DNA of 64,000 bases, taken from positions 1 through 64,000 of the forward strand of contig NZ_CP022549.1 in NCBI RefSeq assembly GCF_002776575.1, written 5' to 3'. This DNA is from Sphingorhabdus sp. YGSMI21 (lineage in GTDB: Bacteria > Pseudomonadota > Alphaproteobacteria > Sphingomonadales > Sphingomonadaceae). Position numbers and translations under genes: made by a program. Positions within the stretch are counted from its first letter, which is position 1; the number at the start of each line of letters is the position of its first letter. Below, piece by piece: positions 18,919 to 26,930 of the stretch. The notes beneath the pieces are model-generated. The model searched no databases, was not told where the DNA came from, and saw only the letters and a program-made list of their open reading frames with translations.

Positions 18919-18990
18919 ACTTTCTTCGAGGAAAGTTTTTCTGGACCGCGAATCCAGTGGCGAAAAATACTTTCTTCGAGGAAAGTTTTT
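18919..18990 (-). repeat. duplicated hairpin in the repA leader
   Basis: A 22-base sequence (core ACTTTCTTCGAGGAAAGT plus TTTT on the plus strand) is present perfectly at 18919-18940 and 18969-18990, 50 bases apart. Each copy folds as a stem with a 6-base loop. The copy nearer the gene lies directly against the repA start codon, and its stem includes the only GAAAG that could serve as ribosome site. The parB stop codon is just upstream. Candidate operator or translational control element for repA copy number. Confidence 0.65.
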
Positions 18991-19025
18991 ACGGTCCGCC
19001 AGAAAAGGGAAGGGCAGGGCGAGTT

Positions 19026-20093
19026 TCATTCTACCTCTGTCTTATACTCATGGCTTGCGAGCGCTTCGCGAAAAAGCGCGACCATCTCGTCTTCGTCTGC
19101 GCCCGATGCGGCATGAACCTTGATTGTCAGTCCTTGGCGGCTCGCTGTGGTGACGGAGAGGGCAGGGCGATTGTGCCGTGAAATGCCCTCATAAAGCTTC
19201 GGGCGTTGCTTGTCAGCTTCACCCGCAGCCATAAGCCGTGTGAGAACAACCGTTCCGCCAAGTGGGGGCTGACCGTCCTGAGCGCGCTGACCGTTTTCCT
19301 CGGTGACACGTTGAGCGGCTCCAATGATGGATTTATGACGCCTTTCATCGGCGAGCGCCTGTGAAAGCTTATAGGCCGGATTAAGTGTTAGCGCGCTCAA
19401 GTTGGCGAAAGCAGCAAGAACTATATCCGGCAATGTTGCCACTTTGAGCATCTTTGACAGCCAGCCTTCCGATAGTTTTAGCCGCTCGGCCATGCGCCGC
19501 TGTTTACCGTCATAATGCTGCTCGAGCGCAGAAGCATAATTGCGTGCGCGCTCAATCTCGCTTACATCCTTGCGGGCGCGGTTCTCAATATCGGCAAGCC
19601 GAAAGGCGGCCTCGTCGTCAAGATCGGCCACCTGCGCCAGAAAGGTCATGTCAGGATAGCTGTTTGTTCGCAACCAGCTGATCGCAAAATGTCGCCTGGT
19701 TCCGGCAATCACTTCATAGTCATAGACCGCATCATCGTTTACGCGCCGGACAATGGCCGGAACTTTTTGACCGCCCTCTGCGATGATAGTGTCAATCAGG
19801 TCGCGCACATTCTCTTCATTCAGGCGCTCCTGAATTCTGGCATTACCCTTCCATATGCGCACGCGGGTGGGATCAAGACGGAGCTGCGTAACCTGACGGA
19901 CATCGCCGGAGGCAACACGGGCCAATGCAGACTCGCGGCCCAAAAGCGCCATGCCGCCGCCTCTCGCTAGCCGTCCGCTGGTTTCTGCAGGGGTCGCAGA
20001 AGGCTCTATGCTGGCCGCTTCATCTGCGCTTACCGGTTGGTCGTCCGCGAGCAAATCGGCTAAATAGTCCTTTTGTTTGCCTCCCGCCATCAT
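19026..20093 (-). CDS. parB: plasmid partition protein ParB
   Basis: 355 residues of the ParB/RepB/Spo0J family. An N-terminal tail (about 1-70) is followed by the CTPase domain with VIAGTRRHFAISWLRTN (about 135) and IENRARKDVSEIERARNYA (about 175), then the HTH region RMAERLKLSEGWLSKMLKVATLP (about 203-226) and a C-terminal dimer part. It binds centromere sites and works with ParA to segregate plasmid copies. GGGAGA 7 bases before the ATG supports the start. It lies 57 bases after parA and 112 bases before repA. Confidence 0.92.
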   Translation of the reverse strand: MMAGGKQKDYLADLLADDQPVSADEAASIEPSATPAETSGRLARGGGMALLGRESALARVASGDVRQVTQLRLDPTRVRIWKGNARIQERLNEENVRDLIDTIIAEGGQKVPAIVRRVNDDAVYDYEVIAGTRRHFAISWLRTNSYPDMTFLAQVADLDDEAAFRLADIENRARKDVSEIERARNYASALEQHYDGKQRRMAERLKLSEGWLSKMLKVATLPDIVLAAFANLSALTLNPAYKLSQALADERRHKSIIGAAQRVTEENGQRAQDGQPPLGGTVVLTRLMAAGEADKQRPKLYEGISRHNRPALSVTTASRQGLTIKVHAASGADEDEMVALFREALASHEYKTEVE

Positions 20094-20150
20094 ATCTCTC
20101 CCAAAGAAAATGAGAACATAACACGAACATAGATGCTTGAAGGGCCTGTT

Positions 20151-21347
20151 TTAGGTTGCATTTACCACCTCCGCCGCACTCGCGGGACTTGTTACACCCC
20201 AATTGCGCCGGACAAGTTGTTCCACTTGCCCCAGAGCCTGGTCAAGATTGGCACGGCAGCGTTTGTGGGTGCGCGGCGTGCCGATAGGGCGCTCCAATTC
20301 GTACACGGTCATCATTCTGAGCGCCGCATGGCTAATTTCTGCACTTTCCAATATTGGTACAGGTAACAAGGCAGGGCCGAAGCTCTGCTCCATAATCTGC
20401 TGCACCATTGCGTGACTTGGATCATTGGAATCAAATTTGGAGCAGATCAGGCGCACGAAATCATAGGAAACGTCAATTCCTGCTTGCCGTATCTGCTCCG
20501 TGACCTGTTCCATCATCGAGAGAAACTGTACGGTTGAACAAAAATCGGGTGTGGTTGCGGCCAGGGGAATTAGTAACGCATTGGCCGCCTGCATAACCGC
20601 AAGACTAATAGTGCCGAGGGCAGGGGGGGGATCGAGCAATACAATGTCATATTGCTGGGCTAGGTCGAGCAAACCGCTCTTCAGTTTGCGGAAACGCGCT
20701 GCCAACACTGATCCGCCATCTGCGCCCGATGCAGCAAGCTCATACTCAACATCAAAAAGCTCCAGATTTGAAGGGATGAGGTCAACATTGGGCCATGGTG
20801 TGCGTTGGACAGCATAGAGCAAGTCGGTTTGTGTCGGCTCTATGGAGAGATAAGGGTAAAGCGTTTGTTCGCGGGTGATATTGAAATGAGGATTGAAACC
20901 GAATAAGGTCGTGGTGGTTGCCTGACTATCGCAATCGACCACCAATACGCGATAGCCCAATACTCCGAAATAATGCGCCAGATGCGTAGTAACTGTCGAT
21001 TTTCCGACGCCGCCCTTGAAATTTTGAACCGCAATAATAGCCGGCTGATCCAACGGTGCGCGGGCAGGAGAGGCATCAAGTACTTGCCGCATATTGAGAA
21101 GGTCTTCTATACTATATCCGGGCCTGCGGCCGTTTTTAGTAGGCGGGGGAGGGGGCAGACGCCCGTCAGTCTCAGCCATGCGGATACGGTTAGTTGAACA
21201 GCCAAGCAATTGGGCGGCTTCCGCGATGCCGTAGCGAACTGCTAGGCCCTTGCGCGCTTCCGGCAGGAATGCTTTCTTTCGCAGACGCTCAATCATTCTC
21301 TCGCCGGCCTCGGCCATTTCCGCGATTCGGTTCACTTCTGAATTCAT
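20151..21347 (-). CDS. parA: plasmid partition ATPase ParA
   Basis: 398 residues from the ATG at 21347 (MNSEVNRIAEMAEAGERM). The open frame extends further upstream but that part has no domain character and crosses the promoter region. An N-terminal MerR-like HTH (GIAEAAQLLGCSTNRIRMAE, about 40-60) precedes the deviant Walker A motif KGGVGKST (about 117), the A' motif VVDCDSQATTTTLFG (about 142) and DIVLLDPPPALG (Walker B, about 240). This is the RepA/SopA-like ParA layout, in which the HTH autoregulates the operon. It drives segregation with ParB. Confidence 0.92.
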   Translation of the reverse strand: MNSEVNRIAEMAEAGERMIERLRKKAFLPEARKGLAVRYGIAEAAQLLGCSTNRIRMAETDGRLPPPPPTKNGRRPGYSIEDLLNMRQVLDASPARAPLDQPAIIAVQNFKGGVGKSTVTTHLAHYFGVLGYRVLVVDCDSQATTTTLFGFNPHFNITREQTLYPYLSIEPTQTDLLYAVQRTPWPNVDLIPSNLELFDVEYELAASGADGGSVLAARFRKLKSGLLDLAQQYDIVLLDPPPALGTISLAVMQAANALLIPLAATTPDFCSTVQFLSMMEQVTEQIRQAGIDVSYDFVRLICSKFDSNDPSHAMVQQIMEQSFGPALLPVPILESAEISHAALRMMTVYELERPIGTPRTHKRCRANLDQALGQVEQLVRRNWGVTSPASAAEVVNAT

Positions 21348-21689
21348 TTGGTGTTGCGCCCGCTTAATTGAATGACTTTGCCCACATAATATAGAATTAA
21401 GCTTCAGTCGAGCGGATTCTCGGTTAGTGCGTAACAATAATACCGCAAAATAAATCACAGATCTGGGTGAAATGGCGTGTCGATAAGAATTTTGCTGGAA
21501 TGACGACAATGATTTGATTGTTTGGGGCCGGGAGTTTCGAATGACGAGACCGCCTCTGTTAAGTCGCAATGTGCGAAATTCCGCACCACCAATAAAAGCA
21601 GTCAGCCAGGTATTGGAGTTTGGGATTGGAGCCGAGGGGGAGGCCCTTTCATCTTTGCGATTGCAAAATCTTCTTTCGGGCAAAAATAA
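21348..21689. other. parA upstream region
   Basis: About 340 bases between the parA start and the HTH gene upstream. It must hold the par-rep promoter. AT-rich around 21385-21460 with TATATT on the minus strand near 21390, but no convincing -35 partner. TGCGAAATTCCGCA near 21568 is an imperfect palindrome and a possible partition site; nothing stronger is seen. Confidence 0.4.
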
Positions 21690-22193
21690 TTAGATGCCTG
21701 CAATGGGTCGTTCAAGCTGGCGTTTCTCTGTTTCACGGTCGTTTTTGGCGATCATCTCACTCAGTCGCTCGGCCAGAACGATAGCGCCCGGTCGGCTGAT
21801 GCTCGTGCGGATACTTTCAGAACGTGCTTTGCTCAAAAAACTTGGTAGGACGTCAATAAGATCTGCAATAATTTCCACATCAAGGTCAAAATATTGCTCC
21901 CATTGGCCAAAACGGCCAACGGCAAGTAATGCACGCATGGGGTCAATGCCAAGGGCATCAAAAATCAGGTAAAGTGCGGCATTGTCGATTTGTCTCTGCT
22001 CACTGAGCAAACGGCTTATTTTGGATTTACTGATACCTGTTCGTTTGACGAGATCGGAACTCTTTATGTTCCCGCGAGCCATGACCTCGATGATCAGCGG
22101 GAGAAATTTTTGTGGTGTGATACGGATTTTGGGCTGTGGCCGTGAAAGTTCTTCCTGCTCTTCCAGATATTGCCGGTCTTCACGGTAGTCCAT
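21690..22193 (-). CDS. Xre-like helix-turn-helix regulator next to the transfer operon
   Basis: 167 residues. A Cro/CI-type HTH occupies about residues 30-85 (FLPLIIEVMARGNIKSS, DLVKRTGISKSKISRLLSEQ, then a helix ending in ALGIDPMRAL). The C-terminal half is helical with no known domain. AAGAGGG about 8 bases before the ATG supports the start. It diverges from the traA operon across a 490-base region full of TGCCAA/TTGACAA motifs, so it is the most likely regulator of transfer-gene expression; that is inferred from position only. Confidence 0.75.
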   Translation of the reverse strand: MDYREDRQYLEEQEELSRPQPKIRITPQKFLPLIIEVMARGNIKSSDLVKRTGISKSKISRLLSEQRQIDNAALYLIFDALGIDPMRALLAVGRFGQWEQYFDLDVEIIADLIDVLPSFLSKARSESIRTSISRPGAIVLAERLSEMIAKNDRETEKRQLERPIAGI

Positions 22194-22684
22194 CTATGCG
22201 ACCCTCTTAAAGATTTAATACACGGTAAATTTACTGTACTCAAATGTTCAAGCGTTATCTCATTGGAAATTACCAGGATCGGATCAATCCAGCGCCTCAT
22301 TGCTAGACGCTCAGCGTCAGCAAATCCGTTCATGTCGTGCGTCATACGGGGTGATTGGCCCGAAGATTTTCCTTATTCTATAGAATCGGTTTGTCAAAAC
22401 CTTGGAGTGATTCGCATGATCAAGTTGCCGTTTTGACAAATAACATTGCAAATGTGCCAACTTTTGTTGCCAAAATGGAGATCATAGTCGCTACGGCGGC
22501 AAAAACAGATGCCAAAATTGGGAATATTGTTGCCAATTTGACAACGATTATTGATTCGCATGGGAAAAAATGAATTTTTGAGCGCTTAAGCTGGTTGGTT
22601 TACTTTAATGGTATGGTGAACCAATCGATCAATCGTCATCCCTTGATCGGCGTTAATCTCGACGTCGTTAAGAAGGATGATCCT
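22194..22684. promoter_or_regulatory. control region between the HTH regulator and the transfer operon
   Basis: About 490 bases without a convincing gene. The segment 22390-22560 repeats a short element in both orientations: TTGTCAAAA (22391), TTTTGACAA (22431), TGTGCCAAC, TTGTTGCCAAAA, GATGCCAAAA and TTGTTGCCAATTTGACAAC. A 72-codon plus-strand frame overlaps it but has no ribosome site and consists of these repeats. It presumably holds the tra promoter and operators. Confidence 0.5.
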
Positions 22685-23014
22685 ATGAAAATGAATATTG
22701 CGTCTCAATGTGGACCAATTCCCTTGGCCTCTATTGTCAAGGCGGTGGCGGTGACAGCGGTGGTTGCGGTTGCCGGATCAGGAGTGGCAATTGCGGGGGC
22801 GGATGCGACTTTTAATACAGCTCTGACCTCGTTCACTGGTTTCCTCGAGGGGTCCGGCGGTAAAATCATTACCGTGCTCAGTCTGGCAGGCGGTATTGTC
22901 GGCTTGGCCTCGGGCCGCTTCAGCTTGGGGCAGGTCGCCATTCCGGTCGGTGTCGGGGTGGGCGCAGGAACCGGTGTTCCCATCGTTACGGCAGCGGTCA
23001 CGGCGACCATCTGA
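22685..23014 (+). CDS. traA: F-type pilin precursor TraA
   Basis: 109 residues from the ATG at 22685, preceded by AAGGA; a longer frame from 22595 lacks a site. Basic N-terminus, a first hydrophobic segment ending in an Ala-rich cleavage region (VVAVAGSGVAIAGADA), then two more hydrophobic segments (GGKIITVLSLAGGIVGLASG and a Gly/Val-rich end) separated by a short polar loop. This is the size and topology of conjugative pilins of the TraA/TrbC class. First gene of the transfer operon, immediately before traL, the usual place for the pilin. The sequence itself is too simple to prove the family. Confidence 0.8.
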   Translation: MKMNIASQCGPIPLASIVKAVAVTAVVAVAGSGVAIAGADATFNTALTSFTGFLEGSGGKIITVLSLAGGIVGLASGRFSLGQVAIPVGVGVGAGTGVPIVTAAVTATI

Positions 23015-23025
23015 CCGATTTGTGG

Positions 23026-23043
23026 ACGCTCGCTTGCGAGTGT
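23026..23043 (+). terminator. hairpin after the pilin gene
   Basis: ACGCTCGCTTGCGAGTGT forms an 8-base-pair stem (one G-U pair) with a 2-base turn, 12 bases after the traA stop and before traL. No T-run follows, so it is more likely an mRNA-stabilising or processing hairpin that raises pilin expression over the rest of the operon than a full terminator. Confidence 0.45.
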
Positions 23044-23070
23044 TCGCTTCCTCGAAGGTGGCGGGGCGAT

Positions 23071-23358
23071 ATGGCTGATAAATACGCTATTCCAGCACGG
23101 CTCGACGATCCGGAACTGATCGGGTTTTGGACACTCGATGAATTCATCGCGATGGTCTTACCGTTCATCTGGGGCGTCCTGACACAGCACATTCTTATCG
23201 GGATCATTCTCGGCTTCGGATGTTGGTGGGGCCTACGCAAAGCAAAAGCAGGCCGCGCTGCGTCATGGCTGCTCCATTTGGCCTATTGGTATTTGCCGGG
23301 AGGCTTTGTTGGCCTGCGCGCAACGCCACCTTCTTTTCTCAGACTCATGGCGGGGTAG
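23071..23358 (+). CDS. traL: pilus assembly protein TraL
   Basis: 95 residues (F TraL has 91). Starts at the ATG at 23071; an upstream TTG is ignored because it would begin in the hairpin. The N-terminal polar stretch IPARLDDPELIGFWTLDEF is the TraL signature, followed by two closely spaced membrane segments (MVLPFIWGVLTQHILIGIIL and a second one around residues 62-82). It is an inner-membrane part of the type IV secretion channel (VirB3-like). Followed by traE after 5 bases. Confidence 0.88.
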   Translation: MADKYAIPARLDDPELIGFWTLDEFIAMVLPFIWGVLTQHILIGIILGFGCWWGLRKAKAGRAASWLLHLAYWYLPGGFVGLRATPPSFLRLMAG

Positions 23359-23363
23359 CTCAG

Positions 23364-23939
23364 ATGGATCTTGCGTTTTCACATACACAATCGCAGCGCG
23401 TGCTCAAACAGCGCAATATGCTGCTGGTGGCTTGTCTTGTGCTGGCGGCTTTGGCTGCAATTCTAGGAATAGCGGCAGGATCGCGGGATCGCGAGGTTGT
23501 TCTTCAACCGGTCCTGCGCACACCGCTTACTCTTTCAAGTTCTGGGGTTAGCCGGGAATATCTTGAAGCGGTGACACGCGATGCGGCTGTTTTGACTCTT
23601 AACCGAACACCGCAGAGTCTCGACTACTGGATGAATGCAATTCTCGAGATGGTTCATCCCAGCGCATATGGTGAGGTGAAGGCCGATCTTCTCAAAATCA
23701 TGGAGGATCAGCGCGGTTCTTCCATAGCGCAATTCTTCACGATGGAATCATTGAAGGTCGATACAGAAGGTCTCTCTTCAGAAGTGAGCGGTGTCCTTCA
23801 CACCATGGTTGGACGTCAGGAAGTCTCGGCAGTCCAAAAAACATTTCACTATGGCTGGGTTTACAATGGCCTCAGCCTCAAGCTCGTCCAGTTCGGCATG
23901 GTCGAGAAGGTCGAACCTAAAAAGGCGGTGTCATCATGA
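23364..23939 (+). CDS. traE: pilus assembly protein TraE (VirB8-like)
   Basis: 191 residues (F TraE 188). One N-terminal membrane helix (NMLLVACLVLAALAAILGIA, about 20-40) and a periplasmic domain of TraE type with SREYLEAVTRDAAVLTLNRTP and VHPSAYGEVKADLLKI. Scaffold protein of the inner-membrane complex. Starts 5 bases after traL and its stop overlaps the traK start (ATGA). Confidence 0.9.
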   Translation: MDLAFSHTQSQRVLKQRNMLLVACLVLAALAAILGIAAGSRDREVVLQPVLRTPLTLSSSGVSREYLEAVTRDAAVLTLNRTPQSLDYWMNAILEMVHPSAYGEVKADLLKIMEDQRGSSIAQFFTMESLKVDTEGLSSEVSGVLHTMVGRQEVSAVQKTFHYGWVYNGLSLKLVQFGMVEKVEPKKAVSS

Positions 23940-24739
23940 ATACGGTATTTTGGTGCTGCGGGATCGCCTGCGGCTCAATTCTAGCGTCTCGCATCCATAG
24001 CATATCAACTCGGTCTTTAGGGCTAGGGCTTATTGGAGCCTCGTCAATCGCATTATCAAGTCCAGCTTTGGCGGATCAGACGTTAATGGCGTCGGACAAT
24101 GCGCGGGTAGATTGTATCGCGTCTTCGCGCGATCTTACGCGCATCAGTTTGGTGGGTGATGAAATTGCCAGCGTGTCCAAGCTCCAGACTGGCAACCCCA
24201 ATGAGGATTTCTCGGTCGTCAATGAGCCCGTACGCGGCGATATTTATGTGTCTGTACCGGAAGGCTTTTCGCCGAAGGTTTTGTCGTTCTTTGCAACGTC
24301 AAAGAAGGGCTATGTTTACAAATTTGCCTGTCGTCTGTCCGGGGAGGAAGCGCAGCAGGTTTTCGTTGCCAATCCCGCGATTGCTGGCGAACAAACTGGT
24401 GATTCCAGGATTGTCGCTGCGGCTGATCCTCAAGAGCAAGCCGTCAAGTTAGTCCAGGCGATGTACACAAGCAGCATCCCTGAAGGCTACAGGATGCGGC
24501 AACCGGTTCGTGCTTCGGTCCGTGTTGGCGACCTTAAAGTTCGGATGATTGCTGAATATCGCGGGACTGAATTTACCGGAAAAGTAATTCGCATCGAAAA
24601 TCAGGGCAGTGAGCTACTGGTGATCGCTGATGATGTTGTCGCTCCTTCCAACGCCACTGCTGTGAGTATCGCAGAGCCCAATCTGGCACCCGGCGCATCG
24701 ACCACCGCCTACATTGTCCAACCCGCTGGAGAAAATTGA
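23936..24739 (+). CDS. traK: type IV secretion secretin-like protein TraK (VirB9-like)
   Basis: 267 residues. A long N-terminal signal region ends near residue 47 (SSIALSSPALADQ). The body has the beta-rich VirB9/TraK pattern with VPEGFSPKVLSFFATSKKGYVYKF in the middle and a C-terminal domain with FTGKVIRIENQG. TraK forms the outer-membrane core complex with TraB and TraV. Overlaps traE and traB by four bases or fewer at each end. Confidence 0.88.
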   Translation: MNTVFWCCGIACGSILASRIHSISTRSLGLGLIGASSIALSSPALADQTLMASDNARVDCIASSRDLTRISLVGDEIASVSKLQTGNPNEDFSVVNEPVRGDIYVSVPEGFSPKVLSFFATSKKGYVYKFACRLSGEEAQQVFVANPAIAGEQTGDSRIVAAADPQEQAVKLVQAMYTSSIPEGYRMRQPVRASVRVGDLKVRMIAEYRGTEFTGKVIRIENQGSELLVIADDVVAPSNATAVSIAEPNLAPGASTTAYIVQPAGEN

Positions 24740-26064
24740 TGAAATTTATGGATAGGTTTCGGAAGCAAAAGATAACCGAAGATACGCCTGATGTCGGCGA
24801 AGACGAAGTATCGCCAGTAGGCCACGCCATGAGCGGCAATGATGACGTTCAGCGAAAGCAGCGATTGCTGTTGGGCGGCGTTGCTTTGACCGCTCTTGTG
24901 GGCGGCGCTTGGTGGGTTTTGGATAGCTCCGTTAGCGAGGAAGAGCTTGCAAACAGCGGCGTTAAGGAAGTCCAGGTCAGCACCAATGATATGGTGAACA
25001 AGAATATGAGCGAGCAGGAATGGATTGCTCGTTCTGAAAATCGTTTTGAATCTACTGATAACCGGCTTCGTACAGTTGATGGTCAGCAGGCCCAGCTGGC
25101 TGCAATGCAGGAAGAAATGGCTGCATTACGCGGTCAGAATAGCGCAATGTCATCGGACGGTCAGCGTGTTCTGTCCGCCTATCAGACAGAAAATGAAACC
25201 TTGAAATCACAGCTTGCTGCCGCGCAGTCGGCTCCGCCAGCTGCTGGCGGGCCTAATGGGCTTTATGGCCCTAGCAGCGCCGCGCTTTATCAACAGCCCT
25301 CTGGTCCGGGTGCGGCTCCTTTGCCCGCCCCTTCGCCGCGCGAAGTGAAAACTGTAGCCTTTTCAAATGGTCCTGGCGGCAACGCAGTGCGCGCAGAGCG
25401 CGGAACGACAGTATTCTCTGATTCGCCGGATTATTTGCCCGCCAATAGTTTTGCCACTGCAAGGGTTATTGTCGGGGTCGATGCTAGTGCCGGTGTTTCA
25501 TCGCAAACAGATCCTCTCCCAGTAGTTTTGCGCATTACTGGTCCTGCTCGATCAGTGGCAGACAAGGGCCGTGTTCTTACGACAAAACTGCAAGGCTGTC
25601 TTGTTAATGGCGCAGCGCGCGGGGATCTCTCGGCAGAGAAAGTCTATGTGAAACTTCAGCGCATGACATGCGCGCAACCCGGCGGGCGCTACGCGGTGAG
25701 CGATGTGAAAGGCTTTATTGCTTACGCTGGTAAATCTGGTGTTCGCGGCCGCGTAGTGAGCCGTGAAGGTGGATTGGTCACGCAAGCATTTTTAGCAGGT
25801 CTTGCCGGCGGTTTTGGGCGGGGCTTTTCTGCCAATACCGACAGTGTTTTGCAGGGCTCTAATATCACGGTCAATGGCAAGCGCGATAAGCTGGGCCTGG
25901 GAGAGATTGCTCAGGGCGGTCTTGGTGAAGGCGTGAGTACCGCTGCCGATACTGTCAGCAAATATCTGATCGAGCGGGCCGAGCAATATCAGCCCGTAAT
26001 CGAGATGCCGACCGGCATTGATGTCGAAATCGTTTTTCTGGACGGCGCATACGTCCGCAATTGA
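24739..26064 (+). CDS. traB: type IV secretion core protein TraB (VirB10-like)
   Basis: 441 residues from the ATG at 24739, which overlaps the traK stop (TGATG). A short cytoplasmic N-terminus is followed by one membrane helix (LLLGGVALTALVGGAWWVL, about 36-54), a coiled-coil region (about 90-155), a Pro/Gly/Ala linker (about 165-200) and the C-terminal VirB10 domain with GTTVFSDSPDYLPANSFATA (about 220) and an ending of IEMPTGIDVEIVFLDG. It spans both membranes and links the channel to energy from the inner side. Confidence 0.92.
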   Translation: MKFMDRFRKQKITEDTPDVGEDEVSPVGHAMSGNDDVQRKQRLLLGGVALTALVGGAWWVLDSSVSEEELANSGVKEVQVSTNDMVNKNMSEQEWIARSENRFESTDNRLRTVDGQQAQLAAMQEEMAALRGQNSAMSSDGQRVLSAYQTENETLKSQLAAAQSAPPAAGGPNGLYGPSSAALYQQPSGPGAAPLPAPSPREVKTVAFSNGPGGNAVRAERGTTVFSDSPDYLPANSFATARVIVGVDASAGVSSQTDPLPVVLRITGPARSVADKGRVLTTKLQGCLVNGAARGDLSAEKVYVKLQRMTCAQPGGRYAVSDVKGFIAYAGKSGVRGRVVSREGGLVTQAFLAGLAGGFGRGFSANTDSVLQGSNITVNGKRDKLGLGEIAQGGLGEGVSTAADTVSKYLIERAEQYQPVIEMPTGIDVEIVFLDGAYVRN

Positions 26065-26081
26065 AGAAGGAGTGTCTTCAC

Positions 26082-26930
26082 ATGGCGAAATATAATTGGG
26101 TTATTGGTGCAAGTCTTGTCAGTGTTCTGATTGCCGGGACTGCTTTTGCAGCAACGCAGTCTGCCAATGCGACAGTAGAAGCGGCGTTAAAAACGCGGTT
26201 GCCAAAGACCGAGTTCGCGAAAGTAGATTGCAATGTTATCGGCAGTATTTGCGAGGTTACTGCGGGAAAATCTATTTTTTATGTCGATAAACAAGCCCGC
26301 TATCTCATCGTGGGTCACGTTTTCGACATGGAAACACGCCAGGATTTAACATCTGCGCGTCTTCTCGAAATCAATCCTGAAGCGCTTCTTGGCGGTGCAT
26401 CGCAAATTTCTGATGACGGTAGCGATGAGTTGGGTTCCGCGCAGGCAGGTACCCCGGTTGCACGCGATTATCCGATGCCAAAATCAAGGATTAAGGCTGG
26501 GGCAGGGCGGACAGAGCGTGTTTCTCTTGCGTCTTTGCCTTCATCTGGAGCGATTGAATGGGGTAGCGGGAAGACTAAGGTAACGGTCTTCACAGATTTG
26601 CGCTGCGGGTATTGCCGCGCTTTGACACAGCAGCTCGAAACGATGGATGTGCGTGTTGTTGAGCGGCCTATATCCGTTTTAGGAACGCGCGATCTGAGCA
26701 ACCGTGTCTATTGTGCGAAGGATCGTCCGCGTGCGCTCCACGCTGCTTATGCGGGTAATATCCCAGAATCAGCCAAATGCGACACCAGCGGTCTCGATGC
26801 CAATGAACGGTTTGCCCGCGAAAATGGTTTTACCGGGACACCTGTAATCGTCCGCTCTGACGGCGCGGTCCACCATGGTTATTTGCCCAAAGACAGACTT
26901 CTTGCATGGCTGAAGGGAGCAAGTTCATGA
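26082..26930 (+). CDS. DsbC-like periplasmic disulfide isomerase of the transfer operon
   Basis: 282 residues from the ATG at 26082, with AAGAAGGAG 12 bases upstream. Signal peptide ending in AGTAFAATQ (about 22). An N-terminal DsbC dimerisation-type domain (KTEFAKVDCNVIGSICEVTAGK) and a thioredoxin fold with CGYC at about residues 175-178 and cis-Pro in GFTGTPVIV (about 255). It likely isomerises disulfides in Cys-rich secretion proteins such as TraN and TraU. A DsbC gene beside traB/traV is known from SXT/IncA/C-type transfer systems. Confidence 0.9.
   Translation: MAKYNWVIGASLVSVLIAGTAFAATQSANATVEAALKTRLPKTEFAKVDCNVIGSICEVTAGKSIFYVDKQARYLIVGHVFDMETRQDLTSARLLEINPEALLGGASQISDDGSDELGSAQAGTPVARDYPMPKSRIKAGAGRTERVSLASLPSSGAIEWGSGKTKVTVFTDLRCGYCRALTQQLETMDVRVVERPISVLGTRDLSNRVYCAKDRPRALHAAYAGNIPESAKCDTSGLDANERFARENGFTGTPVIVRSDGAVHHGYLPKDRLLAWLKGASS

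Noticed and set aside
21348..21683. N-terminal extension of ParA by 112 residues
   Set aside because: Low-quality sequence without domain, crossing the only place for the operon promoter; the ATG at 21347 starts the conserved HTH-containing protein.
22355..22573. 72-codon frame upstream of traA
   Set aside because: No ribosome site; its residues come from the TGCCAA/TTGACAA repeat elements.
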